A stretch of DNA of 32,734 nucleotides from Deltaproteobacteria bacterium (GCA_019308925.1 JAFDHG010000016.1:1-32734), one strand, 5' to 3'; counted from the stretch's first letter, positions 6,684 through 15,582 are shown. Program-made: numbers and translations. The notes: generated by a model not told the origin, from the letters alone.

Positions 6684-7655
6684 CTAGTCCTTTATCTCCA
6701 CCTTTAGATAGAGGTCCCCGCGGACACCTTCAGATGTCTGTTGCCCCATCCCTTTCAGTCGGAGCGTGGTTCCCTCTGAGACGCCTGGCGGTACGGTCAA
6801 GAGAAAGGACTTTTTCTTGAGACCGTGGACGACACTGATCAGTTTGCGCGCCCCCAAGCGGGCCTCACGCTCGCTCACAGAGATAACCCCGTAAATATTT
6901 GGGTCATCGCCACGGCCGGCAGGACGGATCACCTGGAGCCGTGGCGTTGTGCGTTTCTTGGTCACGCCCCGAACCTTTCTGTCCGCACTCGTTTCAGGTA
7001 GCATCTCAAAGAGTTTCAAAAAGATGATGCCAAATATAAATCCACCAACATGGGCCCACCAGGCAATGCCTCCTGCCTTCCCTGAGGTGCCTGCAGCGCT
7101 CAGAAACTGAAACAAGAACCAAACACCGAGGAAAAGGAATGCGGGAACCTCTGCAAAATAGAGAAAGAAAAAGATAGGTACCAGGGCCAGCACCTTTGCT
7201 CTGGGATAAAGTATGAGGTAGGCCCCCATCACGCCGGCAATGGCGCCGCTGGCACCAATGGTGGGTATCTGAGAATGCCAGTTGAGAGCGAGGTGTGAGA
7301 CCCCCGAAGCCAATCCGCACAGCAGATAGAAGGCGAGATAGCGGAAGTGTCCAAGCCGGTCTTCCACATTGTCGCCAAAGATATAGAGAAACCACATGTT
7401 ACCTAGCAAGTGAAGGAAACCGCCGTGCAAAAACATAAAGGTGAGAAAAGAAAGCACCTGCTGGCCGTTGGTGAAGTGTGCCGAAATCTGCGGCACACTG
7501 TACCGTGCGGGGACAAGCCCGTAAATATAGATGAATTCCTTAAGTCTTTGTCCTTGAAACAACTCTATGAAGAAAACCAATACGGTGACCGCGATGATGA
7601 GGTTGTTGATTATAGGATAAGTTTCAGACCGATTGGTATCTCGAATAGGTATCAT
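6684..7655 (-). CDS. Rhomboid intramembrane serine protease fused to a DnaJ C-terminal domain
   Basis: A 323-residue membrane protein. Residues 1-215 are a rhomboid protease: HLLGNMW (H82, N86) in the second core helix, the nucleophile motif GASG with Ser136, and the catalytic histidine in AHVGG (H202). It should cut transmembrane substrates within the membrane. After a short basic linker, residues about 252-323 match the C-terminal substrate-binding domain of DnaJ/Hsp40: SEREARLGARKLISV, VPPGVSEGTTLRLKGMG and GDLYLKVEI. The fold family is known in DnaJ and CbpA, there without a protease attached. The domain should face the cytoplasm and may present or tether substrates. No clear ribosome-binding site precedes the ATG. 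It is upstream of, and may be cotranscribed with, the MFS remnant. Confidence 0.88.
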   Translation of the reverse strand: MIPIRDTNRSETYPIINNLIIAVTVLVFFIELFQGQRLKEFIYIYGLVPARYSVPQISAHFTNGQQVLSFLTFMFLHGGFLHLLGNMWFLYIFGDNVEDRLGHFRYLAFYLLCGLASGVSHLALNWHSQIPTIGASGAIAGVMGAYLILYPRAKVLALVPIFFFLYFAEVPAFLFLGVWFLFQFLSAAGTSGKAGGIAWWAHVGGFIFGIIFLKLFEMLPETSADRKVRGVTKKRTTPRLQVIRPAGRGDDPNIYGVISVSEREARLGARKLISVVHGLKKKSFLLTVPPGVSEGTTLRLKGMGQQTSEGVRGDLYLKVEIKD

Positions 7656-7964
7656 TGCATAACAAAGCTACCAAAGCCCGATGACAGAGTCAATGGAGAT
7701 GTCGGACCCGCCTTACACCTTCAATCCCTCTTTCGAGCTTACTTCAGGGGACAAAGTCCCCTGAAGTAGGGCCAAAAAACATTGTAATCCGGAAAGGTCT
7801 TGCACTGTCCCCCCTTATAGTGATATTTTCTCGATAATATGATGGCCTTCGAATACTGTATATAATTTATAATATTTTTAACAAAATTATGGAAAAAATT
7901 TTATGGTAGTTGTGTCATAGCCGCTAGTATTGTTCGAAACTACCTTTGAGAGATATGAAATAAA
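7656..7964. other. Divergent intergenic region between the rhomboid and nuclease genes
   Basis: No gene of its own. The left half is moderately GC-rich and holds the 13-base-pair perfect inverted repeat at 7740-7768. The right half is very AT-rich (repeated TATAAT-like stretches around 7835-7875), probably promoter DNA for the YhaO/YhaN-like pair, although no spaced -35/-10 pair is convincing. Confidence 0.5.
7740..7768. repeat. Perfect 13-base inverted repeat with 3-base spacer
   Basis: TACTTCAGGGGAC, AAA, then the exact complement GTCCCCTGAAGTA. Neither strand has a T-run after it, so it is not an ordinary terminator. It could be an operator for the divergent genes or an RNA hairpin in the rhomboid mRNA leader. 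Confidence 0.85.
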
Positions 7965-9035
7965 ATGAAAATACTCCATACAGCAGATATACATTTAAAG
8001 GGATATGAAGACGAGAGATGGAAGGCCCTCCGAAAACTAATTGAAATCGGGAAGGAAGAAAAGATCGAAATTTTTGTGATAAGTGGAGACCTCTTTGATA
8101 AGGGCATTGATGCTGAAGACCTCAGGCCCAAAATACGGGAGCTATTCTCCAACAATGGCTTTAAAATTGTCCTTATACCCGGAAATCATGACATGGACTC
8201 TTATACAGGTGGTATGTATTTTGGCGAGGATACAGTTACCCTGACAGATTTAAACAGTCCTTTTGAATATAAGGATGTAAAGATATGGGGAATTCCTTTT
8301 GAGCCGATAGAAGGAGAAAAGATCCTTACCAAACTCCGTTCATTGGCACATAATTTGACCCCTGGTAAAAAAGATATCCTGCTCTATCACGGGGAGTTGC
8401 TTGATACTTTCTTTTCCAGGAGAGATTTTGGAAACGAGGGTGAAGAAAGGTATATGCCGGTTAAGCTAGCTTACTTTAAAGATCTAAAAATCGATTATGT
8501 ACTTGCAGGTCATTTCCATTCACGCTTTGATGTCCGGAGGTTAGAAAATGGGGGATATTTTGTTTACCCAGGGTCTCCTATTTCGATAACTAAAAGAGAG
8601 ACAGGGCAGAGGAAAGTAAATATCTTTGAAGTGGGAAAGCCACCCAAGGAATACCCTCTTGATACTCCTCATTTTGAAGAAGTGGTTATAGAATTCGATC
8701 CTTTTAAAGACAAAAAGCCCATAGAGGCTGTGGAAAAATGTTTTAATAATCTTCACCCAGAGGCAAGGACTATTCTAACAGTTAAAGGATTCGTAAATGG
8801 TGAAGCTATCGGAATGAACGAGACGGAGCTTGTAAAACAAATAGAAGAGGTTGTTGTACACAGATGTGCCGAGAAGCCACATTATGAATTCAAGGACATA
8901 CAAACGATACTTGAGGATGACTTATTTAAAAGCTTCGTAGAAAAACTTGAACGAACCGATTACGATGAAGAGAAGAAAAAACAAATGCGTGATATAGCAA
9001 TTAAAGCAATGATGGAGGCACGGTCATGGAAATAA
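7965..9035 (+). CDS. Mre11/SbcD-like DNA repair exonuclease (YhaO-like)
   Basis: A 356-residue calcineurin-like metallophosphoesterase of the SbcD/Mre11/YhaO group. The two-metal site is complete: D8-x-H10 in HTADIHL, D42 in SGDLFD, N74-H75-D76 in PGNHD, His in LLYHGE, and the final GHFHSRF. The metals (usually Mn) would support cutting of DNA ends. The C-terminal 130 residues are the cap/partner-binding region. The gene overlaps the ATPase gene by 10 bases, as expected of two subunits of one complex. It starts an AT-rich block distinct from its GC-richer neighbours, and no spaced promoter was found for it. The exact YhaO assignment rests on the partner's structure. Confidence 0.88.
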   Translation: MKILHTADIHLKGYEDERWKALRKLIEIGKEEKIEIFVISGDLFDKGIDAEDLRPKIRELFSNNGFKIVLIPGNHDMDSYTGGMYFGEDTVTLTDLNSPFEYKDVKIWGIPFEPIEGEKILTKLRSLAHNLTPGKKDILLYHGELLDTFFSRRDFGNEGEERYMPVKLAYFKDLKIDYVLAGHFHSRFDVRRLENGGYFVYPGSPISITKRETGQRKVNIFEVGKPPKEYPLDTPHFEEVVIEFDPFKDKKPIEAVEKCFNNLHPEARTILTVKGFVNGEAIGMNETELVKQIEEVVVHRCAEKPHYEFKDIQTILEDDLFKSFVEKLERTDYDEEKKKQMRDIAIKAMMEARSWK

Positions 9036-11356
9036 AGGAATTTTCAGTAATGCGATATGGCCCTTTACCGAATACTGGGCGAATTTCTTTACACAATTTT
9101 AATCTGTTTTTTGGTAAAAACGAAGATGGGAAAACCCTCACGATAGATGCTTTAGTAAAGTTATTATTGGGGCGAAATATTAGAGATTTTGAATACATAG
9201 ATCGGGTAGAGGAAAATCCAGAAGGCTATGTAATTATAGAAGGCGATGAAGGCAAAGAAATCAAACTGCCAGAAAAAGGGAATTTAACAAATTTTACAGG
9301 CCTAACTTCTTCAGAATGCCGTAATATTTTCATAATAAGGAATAGCGACCTCTCTATTTACTCTGAAGGTGAGTTTTATACTCATGTGACAGATCGACTT
9401 ACGGGCTTAAGAACCAAAGAGATTTCCTCTATAAAGAAGAAACTTCAGGAGTTGGGAAGACTTACACGAGCAGATAGTAGCGCTGGTCTCTCAGATAGAG
9501 AGGACTTTGGGAACATAAAATCCAAGGTAGAGAATGCCCACACGGTAATAGAAAAGATAGATGATTTGCAGGGGTTAGTTAAAGAAGAAAAATTTGATGA
9601 ACTTGAAGAAGAGTCGGTAAGGCAGAGAGAGGAGATTGAGAGAATTGAGCAAGAAATTGAACGCCTTGAGGATGCCCGAAAACGAGAGAAATATGAAAAA
9701 GGAAACGAAGCGCTGGATAAGCTCAAGGAAGCTTTAGACAAATTGAACGAGCTGAAATTTTACAATGAGGATGATGAGCAATTATGGAGAGATTGTGGAA
9801 GAGATATCCAAAGCCACAAGGAAGAAAAAGGAAATTTAGTTACAAAACTTAGGGGAACTGAGAAAGAACTCAAAGAAACCGACAAAAATTTAAGGGAAAA
9901 GGAAAGAGATTTTCAAATCTTTGAAGAAAGAAAGAAAAGATTGGATGAAGTTAGGACCGAATTGAACCTCTACGAGGTTAAGCGTGGGGAGTGGGCACAA
10001 AAAGAGCAAAGAAGCAGGTTATGGTCCAGGTTATGGATAATCTCTGCAATATTACTCGGGGTATCATTACTCGGGCTCACCCTCAGGCCATCGTTACCAT
10101 TTTACATTTTGGGCCCACTATTTTTTATTTCGACCATAGTTTTATTAATACCTAAATTCCAATTTGTACGAGATAAGGCTTGGCTGGCAGGAGCGTTCGA
10201 AAGAATTAAATTAACCCTTTCCAAATTTGAATTGAGTGCCGAGACCATCGAAGGGATTAATTCCAATATACAGCAGTTTGAAGAAGAACACAGTAAGAAG
10301 GCTGATGAGATACAGGAAATAACGAGGAGAAAGGAAAACTTAGAAGATAGGATTGTGGAATTACAGGACAAAACAATACCAAGCGAAGAAAAGAGGATTA
10401 AAGATGCACAAGAGCAAATAGATAATATAAGAAGAAAATCACGAGTCGAATCTTGGGATGATTACAGTAAGGGACTTAAATTAAAACAGCAATATGAGAA
10501 GTCATTAGGGGAGGAAAGAGGTATTTTACTGAACCTCTTGGGGACAAAGGGCGAAACATTGGGGCAGAATATTTTTTACTGGGATCGGGAAATTAAGGCG
10601 CTTGAAGAGTATCAGAATAAATCTAAAGAGATCGAATACGATGAAAGCACCGTTTCAAAATTGAAGGAAGAGAAAGTCGCGTCGCAAACGAAACTGGCCA
10701 AGTTAAATGATAAGATGGTGGAGTTGCAAAAGTATCTTGAAGACATAGAAAGAGATGCAAATAAGGTCCTACAATTAGAAGCAAATTACTTGCATTGCAA
10801 AACATCTGTAGATTTAGACGCAGTGAGGAATGAGTTGCAAGAATTCATAAATGAAAACGAAACCAATAAAGATGCTGTCTTAAAAGTCATGAAAGTTTTT
10901 GAAGAAATAGAGGTAGAAGAAAAGGAAAAGGTTTCTGAGCTCTTTGGTAAAGATAGTCCTATCTCGAAATATTTTAACGGAATAACAAACGGGCTTTATG
11001 AAGAAGTACTCTTCAATCAAGAGAGGGGAAAAATCGCGGTTAGGCGCAGGGATGGAGTAATATTAGAAGCGGAAAAACTATCCGGAGGTGCCTACGACCA
11101 ATTATATCTCTCTATTCGACTTGCCCTTGGAGAAAAGATCTTAAAAGGCAAGAAAGGCTTCTTCATCATGGATGATCCCTTTGTAAAAGCAGATCCAGAT
11201 AGATTGCAAAGACAAATTGAGATGCTTAATAGGATTTCTGGGTGGGGGTGGCAAGTAATATACTTCAGTGCAAAAGGGGAAATTAAAGATGTTTTAAAGA
11301 AAAATATAGATAGCGGTGCCATTAACTACGTCGAAGTTCAAGGAATATTTGCTTGA
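9026..11356 (+). CDS. Rad50/SbcC-like ATPase with a membrane hairpin (YhaN-like)
   Basis: A 776-residue SMC/Rad50-type ATPase. The N-terminal Walker A is GKNEDGKT (residues 30-37). Long coiled coils cover about 150-330 and 390-640. The C-terminal ABC signature LSGGAYDQLYLS lies near 684 and Walker B GFFIMDDPF near 711. Where Rad50 has its zinc hook, this protein instead has two hydrophobic segments (about 335-354 and 359-376) with a short turn, and no CxxC. This is the layout known for YhaN of Bacillus subtilis. The complex would therefore sit at the membrane, the ATPase heads and the Mre11-like nuclease working on DNA nearby. The short coiled coils and strong A/T codon bias are notable. Confidence 0.88.
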   Translation: MEIKEFSVMRYGPLPNTGRISLHNFNLFFGKNEDGKTLTIDALVKLLLGRNIRDFEYIDRVEENPEGYVIIEGDEGKEIKLPEKGNLTNFTGLTSSECRNIFIIRNSDLSIYSEGEFYTHVTDRLTGLRTKEISSIKKKLQELGRLTRADSSAGLSDREDFGNIKSKVENAHTVIEKIDDLQGLVKEEKFDELEEESVRQREEIERIEQEIERLEDARKREKYEKGNEALDKLKEALDKLNELKFYNEDDEQLWRDCGRDIQSHKEEKGNLVTKLRGTEKELKETDKNLREKERDFQIFEERKKRLDEVRTELNLYEVKRGEWAQKEQRSRLWSRLWIISAILLGVSLLGLTLRPSLPFYILGPLFFISTIVLLIPKFQFVRDKAWLAGAFERIKLTLSKFELSAETIEGINSNIQQFEEEHSKKADEIQEITRRKENLEDRIVELQDKTIPSEEKRIKDAQEQIDNIRRKSRVESWDDYSKGLKLKQQYEKSLGEERGILLNLLGTKGETLGQNIFYWDREIKALEEYQNKSKEIEYDESTVSKLKEEKVASQTKLAKLNDKMVELQKYLEDIERDANKVLQLEANYLHCKTSVDLDAVRNELQEFINENETNKDAVLKVMKVFEEIEVEEKEKVSELFGKDSPISKYFNGITNGLYEEVLFNQERGKIAVRRRDGVILEAEKLSGGAYDQLYLSIRLALGEKILKGKKGFFIMDDPFVKADPDRLQRQIEMLNRISGWGWQVIYFSAKGEIKDVLKKNIDSGAINYVEVQGIFA

Positions 11357-11551
11357 CTCCTGAAAATATTAGGTTTCATCAAGCTCCTCTTTATCTTATA
11401 AGCTCCTTTGTGAACTTTGACCCAGAACGCCTGCAGAGCTGAGGAAACTGCTGGATATCTTGAAAGAGGGCCACCAAGTAATCCTCTTACCTCACGACCC
11501 CCGTCATTTTCCCTGGAACACCTCCTCTTGGAGCTAACGGGGAGAAAGGGT

Positions 11552-11580
11552 TTGACTTTTCCCATCTTCATGGATAACAT
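11552..11580 (+). promoter_or_regulatory. Possible promoter of the HIT-LapA-phosphorylase operon
   Basis: TTGACT (11552-11557) and TAACAT (11575-11580) with a 17-base spacer. Transcription would begin near 11587, 20 bases before the HIT start codon. Confidence 0.45.
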
Positions 11581-11606
11581 AAAGATGTTGTTGTGGAGAT
11601 GTACAG

Positions 11607-12089
11607 ATGCAGAAGTTGTGGGCCCCTTGGAGGATATCGTATATATTGAATGAGAAGGAAGACGGCTGTATTTTTTGCAACAGTCTGCAAGTAGGAGATG
11701 ACCGTAAAGGTCTAATCCTCCACCGGGGGAGGTATATCCTCGTCATGTTGAACAAGTATCCGTATAATAACGGACACTTGATGATCGCCCCCAAGCGCCA
11801 TGTGAAATCCCTGGAAGATCTGGGGGCAGAGGAGATGAACGATCTGATCTCCACCATCCAGCGCTGTGTCTTTCTCTTAAAGAAGGTTCTTTCCCCCCAT
11901 GGATTCAATATCGGGGCCAATCTGGGGAAGGTGGCAGGGGCAGGGGTAGAGGATCACCTCCACTTTCACATCGTCCCCAGATGGGAAGGGGACACCAATT
12001 ATATGCCGGTCCTGGCTGAGACGCGTGTCATCCCCGAGCACCTGGAGGATACCTATGATCGGCTTTACCAGGTCTTTAAGGACTTTTAG
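11607..12089 (+). CDS. HIT family nucleotide hydrolase or phosphorylase
   Basis: A 160-residue HIT protein with the active-site triad H117-L-H119-F-H121-IVPRW; the middle histidine of the motif forms the nucleotidyl intermediate. The N-terminal C21-I-F-C24 is the zinc-binding pair seen in the Ap4A phosphorylase-like bacterial branch, where the protein begins with an M-x-x-L-W-x-P-W motif as here (MQKLWAPWR). It likely splits dinucleoside polyphosphates or related nucleotidyl compounds. GGAG lies eight bases before the ATG. It is first in a tight operon: the LapA-like gene starts three bases after its stop. Confidence 0.92.
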   Translation: MQKLWAPWRISYILNEKEDGCIFCNSLQVGDDRKGLILHRGRYILVMLNKYPYNNGHLMIAPKRHVKSLEDLGAEEMNDLISTIQRCVFLLKKVLSPHGFNIGANLGKVAGAGVEDHLHFHIVPRWEGDTNYMPVLAETRVIPEHLEDTYDRLYQVFKDF

Positions 12090-12092
12090 GTC

Positions 12093-12416
12093 ATGAGGTT
12101 ATTAAAGGCCGTCCTCATCGTCTTCCTTTTTTTCCTCACCGTCACCTTTTGCTTGCAAAATATGGAAGAGGTGCAGATCCACTATTACGGATTGATAGAT
12201 TCCTTTAGCGCCCCCCTCTTCACCGTGGTGTTGGCCGCCGTGCTGTTAGGGGTCATCATCGGGGCAATAGGGGGGATGCTGACCAACATAAAACTCCGCA
12301 TGGAGCTCAGGAGACAGATAAAAGAGGCGGGAGGGATGGGAAAAGAGCTGGAGGCATCAAAGGGCGAAGCCACCCCCAAACCGGAGTTCCCCTCCTTCCT
12401 CTCCAGCAGCGATTAA
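12093..12416 (+). CDS. LapA-domain (DUF1049) inner membrane protein
   Basis: A 107-residue protein with two membrane helices (residues about 4-22 and 41-65) joined by the short conserved stretch FCLQNMEEVQIHYYG. A cytoplasmic basic/helical tail (KLRMELRRQIKEAG) follows. This is the LapA/YciS layout; Escherichia coli LapA works with LapB at the membrane to control LPS synthesis. No LapB-like TPR gene is present here, so only the domain can be assigned. It lies between the HIT and phosphorylase genes with gaps of three and ten bases, so it is cotranscribed. Confidence 0.82.
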   Translation: MRLLKAVLIVFLFFLTVTFCLQNMEEVQIHYYGLIDSFSAPLFTVVLAAVLLGVIIGAIGGMLTNIKLRMELRRQIKEAGGMGKELEASKGEATPKPEFPSFLSSSD

Positions 12417-12426
12417 CCCCGCAAAA

Positions 12427-13200
12427 ATGGACTTCTTCGACCCTGGAGGGGGACCCTTGGTCACCCCCAAAGAGATGGTGAAAAACCTCACCCATAGGTG
12501 GATTGGTGAGGAGGCCCTGCAGGTGGAAGCCTGTGCCCTGATCACCGTCATACCCCATGACCTGAGGGCCTTGACCAAGACCCTACGGGGGAAGCTTCTG
12601 AAGCCGTGGAAGGGGTACAGGGAGGTATACCGGGGGTACCTGGGAGAGGAAAGGGTGACCTTGGCTCTTTCCCCCTTTGGTGCTTCCAATGCCGTAGCCC
12701 TAGCAGAGGAGCTTGCTTCCTTTGGAATGCAGAAGGCCCTCTTCTTAGGCTATTGTGGCTCCCTGCAGCAGAGGGTGAGGGTTGGGGATATAGTCATCCC
12801 CACCGAGGCCATAAGGGAGGAGGGGGCATCCTTCCACTATCTCCCCCCAGGTGTTACCAGCCAGCCCCACCAGGAGATCCAGGCCATTATCGTGGATATC
12901 CTTCAGAAGAACAAGGTCCCCTACCATCAGGGTAAGATCTGGACTACCGATGCCATCTATCGGGAGACAAGGGGCAAGGTAGGGAGGTATCAAGAAGAGG
13001 GGGTTCTGGGGGTAGAGATGGAACTCTCCGCCCTTTTTGCCTTTGGGATGGCTCAGGGGATAAAGGTAGGGGGTTTATTGGTAGTCTCGGATGAGCTCTT
13101 TGGAGGGAATTGGCATCCCCGCTTCTTTTCTCCGAAGCTCATCAGAGGGGTAAAAAAGGCCCGCAAAATGGCAGTAGAGACCTTGCGAGGGATGCTTTAG
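12427..13200 (+). CDS. Nucleoside phosphorylase/nucleosidase family protein
   Basis: A 257-residue member of the PNP/UDP phosphorylase superfamily. LGYCGSLQQRVRVGDIVIPT supplies the phosphate/ribose loop. GVEMELSALFAFG holds the Val-Glu-Met-Glu ribose-binding motif, and VVSDELF carries the catalytic Asp that protonates the base. The N-terminal DFFDPGGGPLVTPKEMVK resembles the phosphorylase-type rather than MTA/SAH nucleosidase-type members. The base specificity (uridine, purine or other) cannot be read. No clear ribosome-binding site precedes the ATG; coupling to the LapA stop ten bases upstream is likely. The gene ends six bases from the convergent acylase gene. Confidence 0.82.
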   Translation: MDFFDPGGGPLVTPKEMVKNLTHRWIGEEALQVEACALITVIPHDLRALTKTLRGKLLKPWKGYREVYRGYLGEERVTLALSPFGASNAVALAEELASFGMQKALFLGYCGSLQQRVRVGDIVIPTEAIREEGASFHYLPPGVTSQPHQEIQAIIVDILQKNKVPYHQGKIWTTDAIYRETRGKVGRYQEEGVLGVEMELSALFAFGMAQGIKVGGLLVVSDELFGGNWHPRFFSPKLIRGVKKARKMAVETLRGML

Positions 13201-13206
13201 ACATCC

Positions 13207-15582
13207 TCATTGTTCTTCATCATCTACTTTGTTCTGGGGGATCAAGCGCAATAGGTGGGGACTATGGGCCTGGACATCCCTTTTGTAAAAATAGATGGGG
13301 TGATATTCCCCCTTAGACCAAAGGGTGAGGAGATCCCGATAGTGGGGGTGGAGGGGATGGCCAGATTGGCCGGGGGGGTGAACGCACACCGAGCGGGAGA
13401 GATCACCTAGATCGATGACTTGGCGATAGGAGGCGATGGTGTTCACGGTGAAGGGGTGGGCGGGGTCAAATCCTGCGTGGTTTATCGTATATTTCTCCCC
13501 CATAAGGGGCACGGGTGGGAGATTGAAGATGTAATTCAAAGGCCACCTCTCCCCGAAGGGGTGTCTAAAAAGACATCTATGCAGCTTCCCCCACCTCCAG
13601 TCCTTCATTTCTGGGCCGAGTCTCCTCTCCAATTCTTCCAGGGTATCCTGCAGGCTGCGCAAGAGGATGTCGTCTCTGCCCTCCTGGGTTCCCGTACTTA
13701 TGTCGTCAAACCATGGGCTTATGGGGTCATCGATGATCTTGACGAGGAGTTCAACCCCCCTCTGGTGGGGAGAGTTAAGGAGGCCATAGCGGATCTCGAG
13801 ATACTGGGGGAGGAGTTCCCCCAACTCATCACCGAAGGTCTTCTTCAAAAGGTGCAGCAGGGCCATTTGGTAGATGGTGGCGGGGACGCTGTCGACGGGG
13901 AAACGAAAGTCCCAATCCCGAAGATAGGACTGAGCCTCTTGGATGCGGGGATCGGAAGAATCCAGTTTGAGGAGATAAGGGGTTAGGATCCGGGCGGGTA
14001 TAGAGAGGACATCCGCCTGGATCTCCTGAAAATCCAGCAAGGAAAGTCTCTCCTTTGCCTGTAGGAGCTTCGTGATCCGCTGGATGCGAAAGGGGGGCGC
14101 CCACTCAAGGCTAATATAATAGGGATAATGGTCCCCGAGGGGGTTGTTATTGGCCGTGGCGATGAAGTGTTCTGGGGGGTTATATAGATGCGGAAGTTCC
14201 TCAAAGGGTATATACCCCACCCAATCATATTTCCCCGATGCGCCATCTACGGGATACAGTCCGAAGTCGGAGGATCTGATGGGTATCCTCCCTGCCCCCC
14301 AGTATCCGATGTTCCCATCCTTATCGGCATAGACGAAGTTCTGAGGTGCCCCCTGATAGTGACTCAGGGCATCTCTGAACCCCTTCCAGTCCTGGGTCCT
14401 GTCGAGCATTAAAAAGGCCTGCAGTTCATCGCATGATTCCTCGAAAGAGGTCCACTGCAGGGCCAGGGGTTGTACCAACCCAGGGATCAAATGATCGATT
14501 AGGGGCCCGTGGCGGGTGAGGCGTACCTCTAATATTATGGGATCCTTCTTTTCCTTCACCCAGATCTCCTCTTTTGTCACCTTCATTTTCTCCAACCTTC
14601 CTTTGTAGAGATAGAGATACGGGTCATGGGAGCAGACCTGCTCCCAATAGAGGTCTTGGACATCGGCCTCCATATTGGTCACCCCCCAGGCGATCCTCTC
14701 ATTGTGTCCGATTACTACGCCAGGGGTCCCGGGAAAGGAGACACCTATTACTCGGTATCCTCCCCCATCCAGATGGTTTTCATACCAGATGGAGGGGAGG
14801 AAGACCCCTAGATGGGGGTCATTGGCCAGCAGAGGCATTCCAGTGGTGCTCTTTACCCCATCTACCACCCAGTTATTGCTCCCTCCGCCAATCACAGAGA
14901 AGGAAGACTTCCCGTGGATTACATCCGGCAGATCAGGGGGGAAGTGAACTGGGCAATATGGAGGCAGGAGTTCTGCGGCCTTGTTCGTCCCTAGACAGGA
15001 GGAGAGTTGGGCCCGCAAGATCTCTGAAGCAGCGTTTCTGGCCAGTATCAGGAGAATGACCCTGCTGATGGCCAGGCTGTCCTCCGGACGCCAGGGTCCG
15101 GGCCGATAGCCCAAGAGCCTGAACTCCAGGGGGAGACGGTCTTGGTGGGTTTCGATAAAGGCGTTAACACCGTTGGAGAAGGCCCTTAAGGCGATCCTGC
15201 TCTCGGTGGAGATGCTCATTATGTCACGTTTGGCCTCCCGCCCCAGCCCTATTGTCCGGGCAAAGAGGTCCATCTCTAGGGCCTTTTCCCCAAAGACCTC
15301 CGCCAACCTCCCCTGCCCTAGCCTGCGCAGCAAGTCCATCTGCCAGAGGCGATCCTGGGCCATGACATACCCTTGGGCGAGGAAGAGGTCATGGGGGTCT
15401 TGGGCGTATACATGGGGTACTCCATAGGAGTCCCTGTAGACCTCCACCGGGGCCTTCAGTCCCCTCACATTCGCCTCCCCCTGAAAGGACGGGCAGGAGA
15501 GGGTCAACCAGTGGTGTAAGTAGATAATACCTATCCCAATAACCACAATAATCGAAAAGGGGACTAAGATTTTGGGATTCAT
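13207..15582 (-). CDS. Penicillin acylase family Ntn-hydrolase (peptidase S45)
   Basis: A 791-residue precursor. An N-terminal membrane segment (residues about 7-22) exports it or anchors it on the periplasmic side. The alpha chain begins with APVEVYRDSYGVPHVYAQDP and GYVMAQDRLWQMDLLRR, both hallmarks of the family. The self-cleavage site is GGG|S235-NNWVV; Ser235 would become the N-terminal nucleophile of the beta chain. Further family elements are LLANDPHLG, FPGTPGVVIGHNERIAWGVTN and the oxyanion region TANNNPLGDHY. Such enzymes cut amide bonds in penicillins, acyl-homoserine lactones or related amides; the substrate here is unknown. It stands alone, convergent with the phosphorylase operon and divergent from trmFO. 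Confidence 0.92.
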   Translation of the reverse strand: MNPKILVPFSIIVVIGIGIIYLHHWLTLSCPSFQGEANVRGLKAPVEVYRDSYGVPHVYAQDPHDLFLAQGYVMAQDRLWQMDLLRRLGQGRLAEVFGEKALEMDLFARTIGLGREAKRDIMSISTESRIALRAFSNGVNAFIETHQDRLPLEFRLLGYRPGPWRPEDSLAISRVILLILARNAASEILRAQLSSCLGTNKAAELLPPYCPVHFPPDLPDVIHGKSSFSVIGGGSNNWVVDGVKSTTGMPLLANDPHLGVFLPSIWYENHLDGGGYRVIGVSFPGTPGVVIGHNERIAWGVTNMEADVQDLYWEQVCSHDPYLYLYKGRLEKMKVTKEEIWVKEKKDPIILEVRLTRHGPLIDHLIPGLVQPLALQWTSFEESCDELQAFLMLDRTQDWKGFRDALSHYQGAPQNFVYADKDGNIGYWGAGRIPIRSSDFGLYPVDGASGKYDWVGYIPFEELPHLYNPPEHFIATANNNPLGDHYPYYISLEWAPPFRIQRITKLLQAKERLSLLDFQEIQADVLSIPARILTPYLLKLDSSDPRIQEAQSYLRDWDFRFPVDSVPATIYQMALLHLLKKTFGDELGELLPQYLEIRYGLLNSPHQRGVELLVKIIDDPISPWFDDISTGTQEGRDDILLRSLQDTLEELERRLGPEMKDWRWGKLHRCLFRHPFGERWPLNYIFNLPPVPLMGEKYTINHAGFDPAHPFTVNTIASYRQVIDLGDLSRSVCVHPPGQSGHPLHPHYRDLLTLWSKGEYHPIYFYKRDVQAHSPHLLRLIPQNKVDDEEQ

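Noticed and set aside
7410-7769. 119-codon plus-strand ORF at the rhomboid N-terminus
   Set aside because: Antisense to the rhomboid gene, no family resemblance, and it ends in the palindrome by chance.
11402-11536. Possible gene remnant reading TPAELRKLLDILKEGHQVI and LLPHDPRHFPW
   Set aside because: The frame is open for only about 36 codons, has no start, and I could not match it to any family. It may be chance.
13420-15427. Several long plus-strand ORFs across the penicillin acylase gene
   Set aside because: They are antisense shadows produced by GC-rich codons of a complete 791-residue family member.
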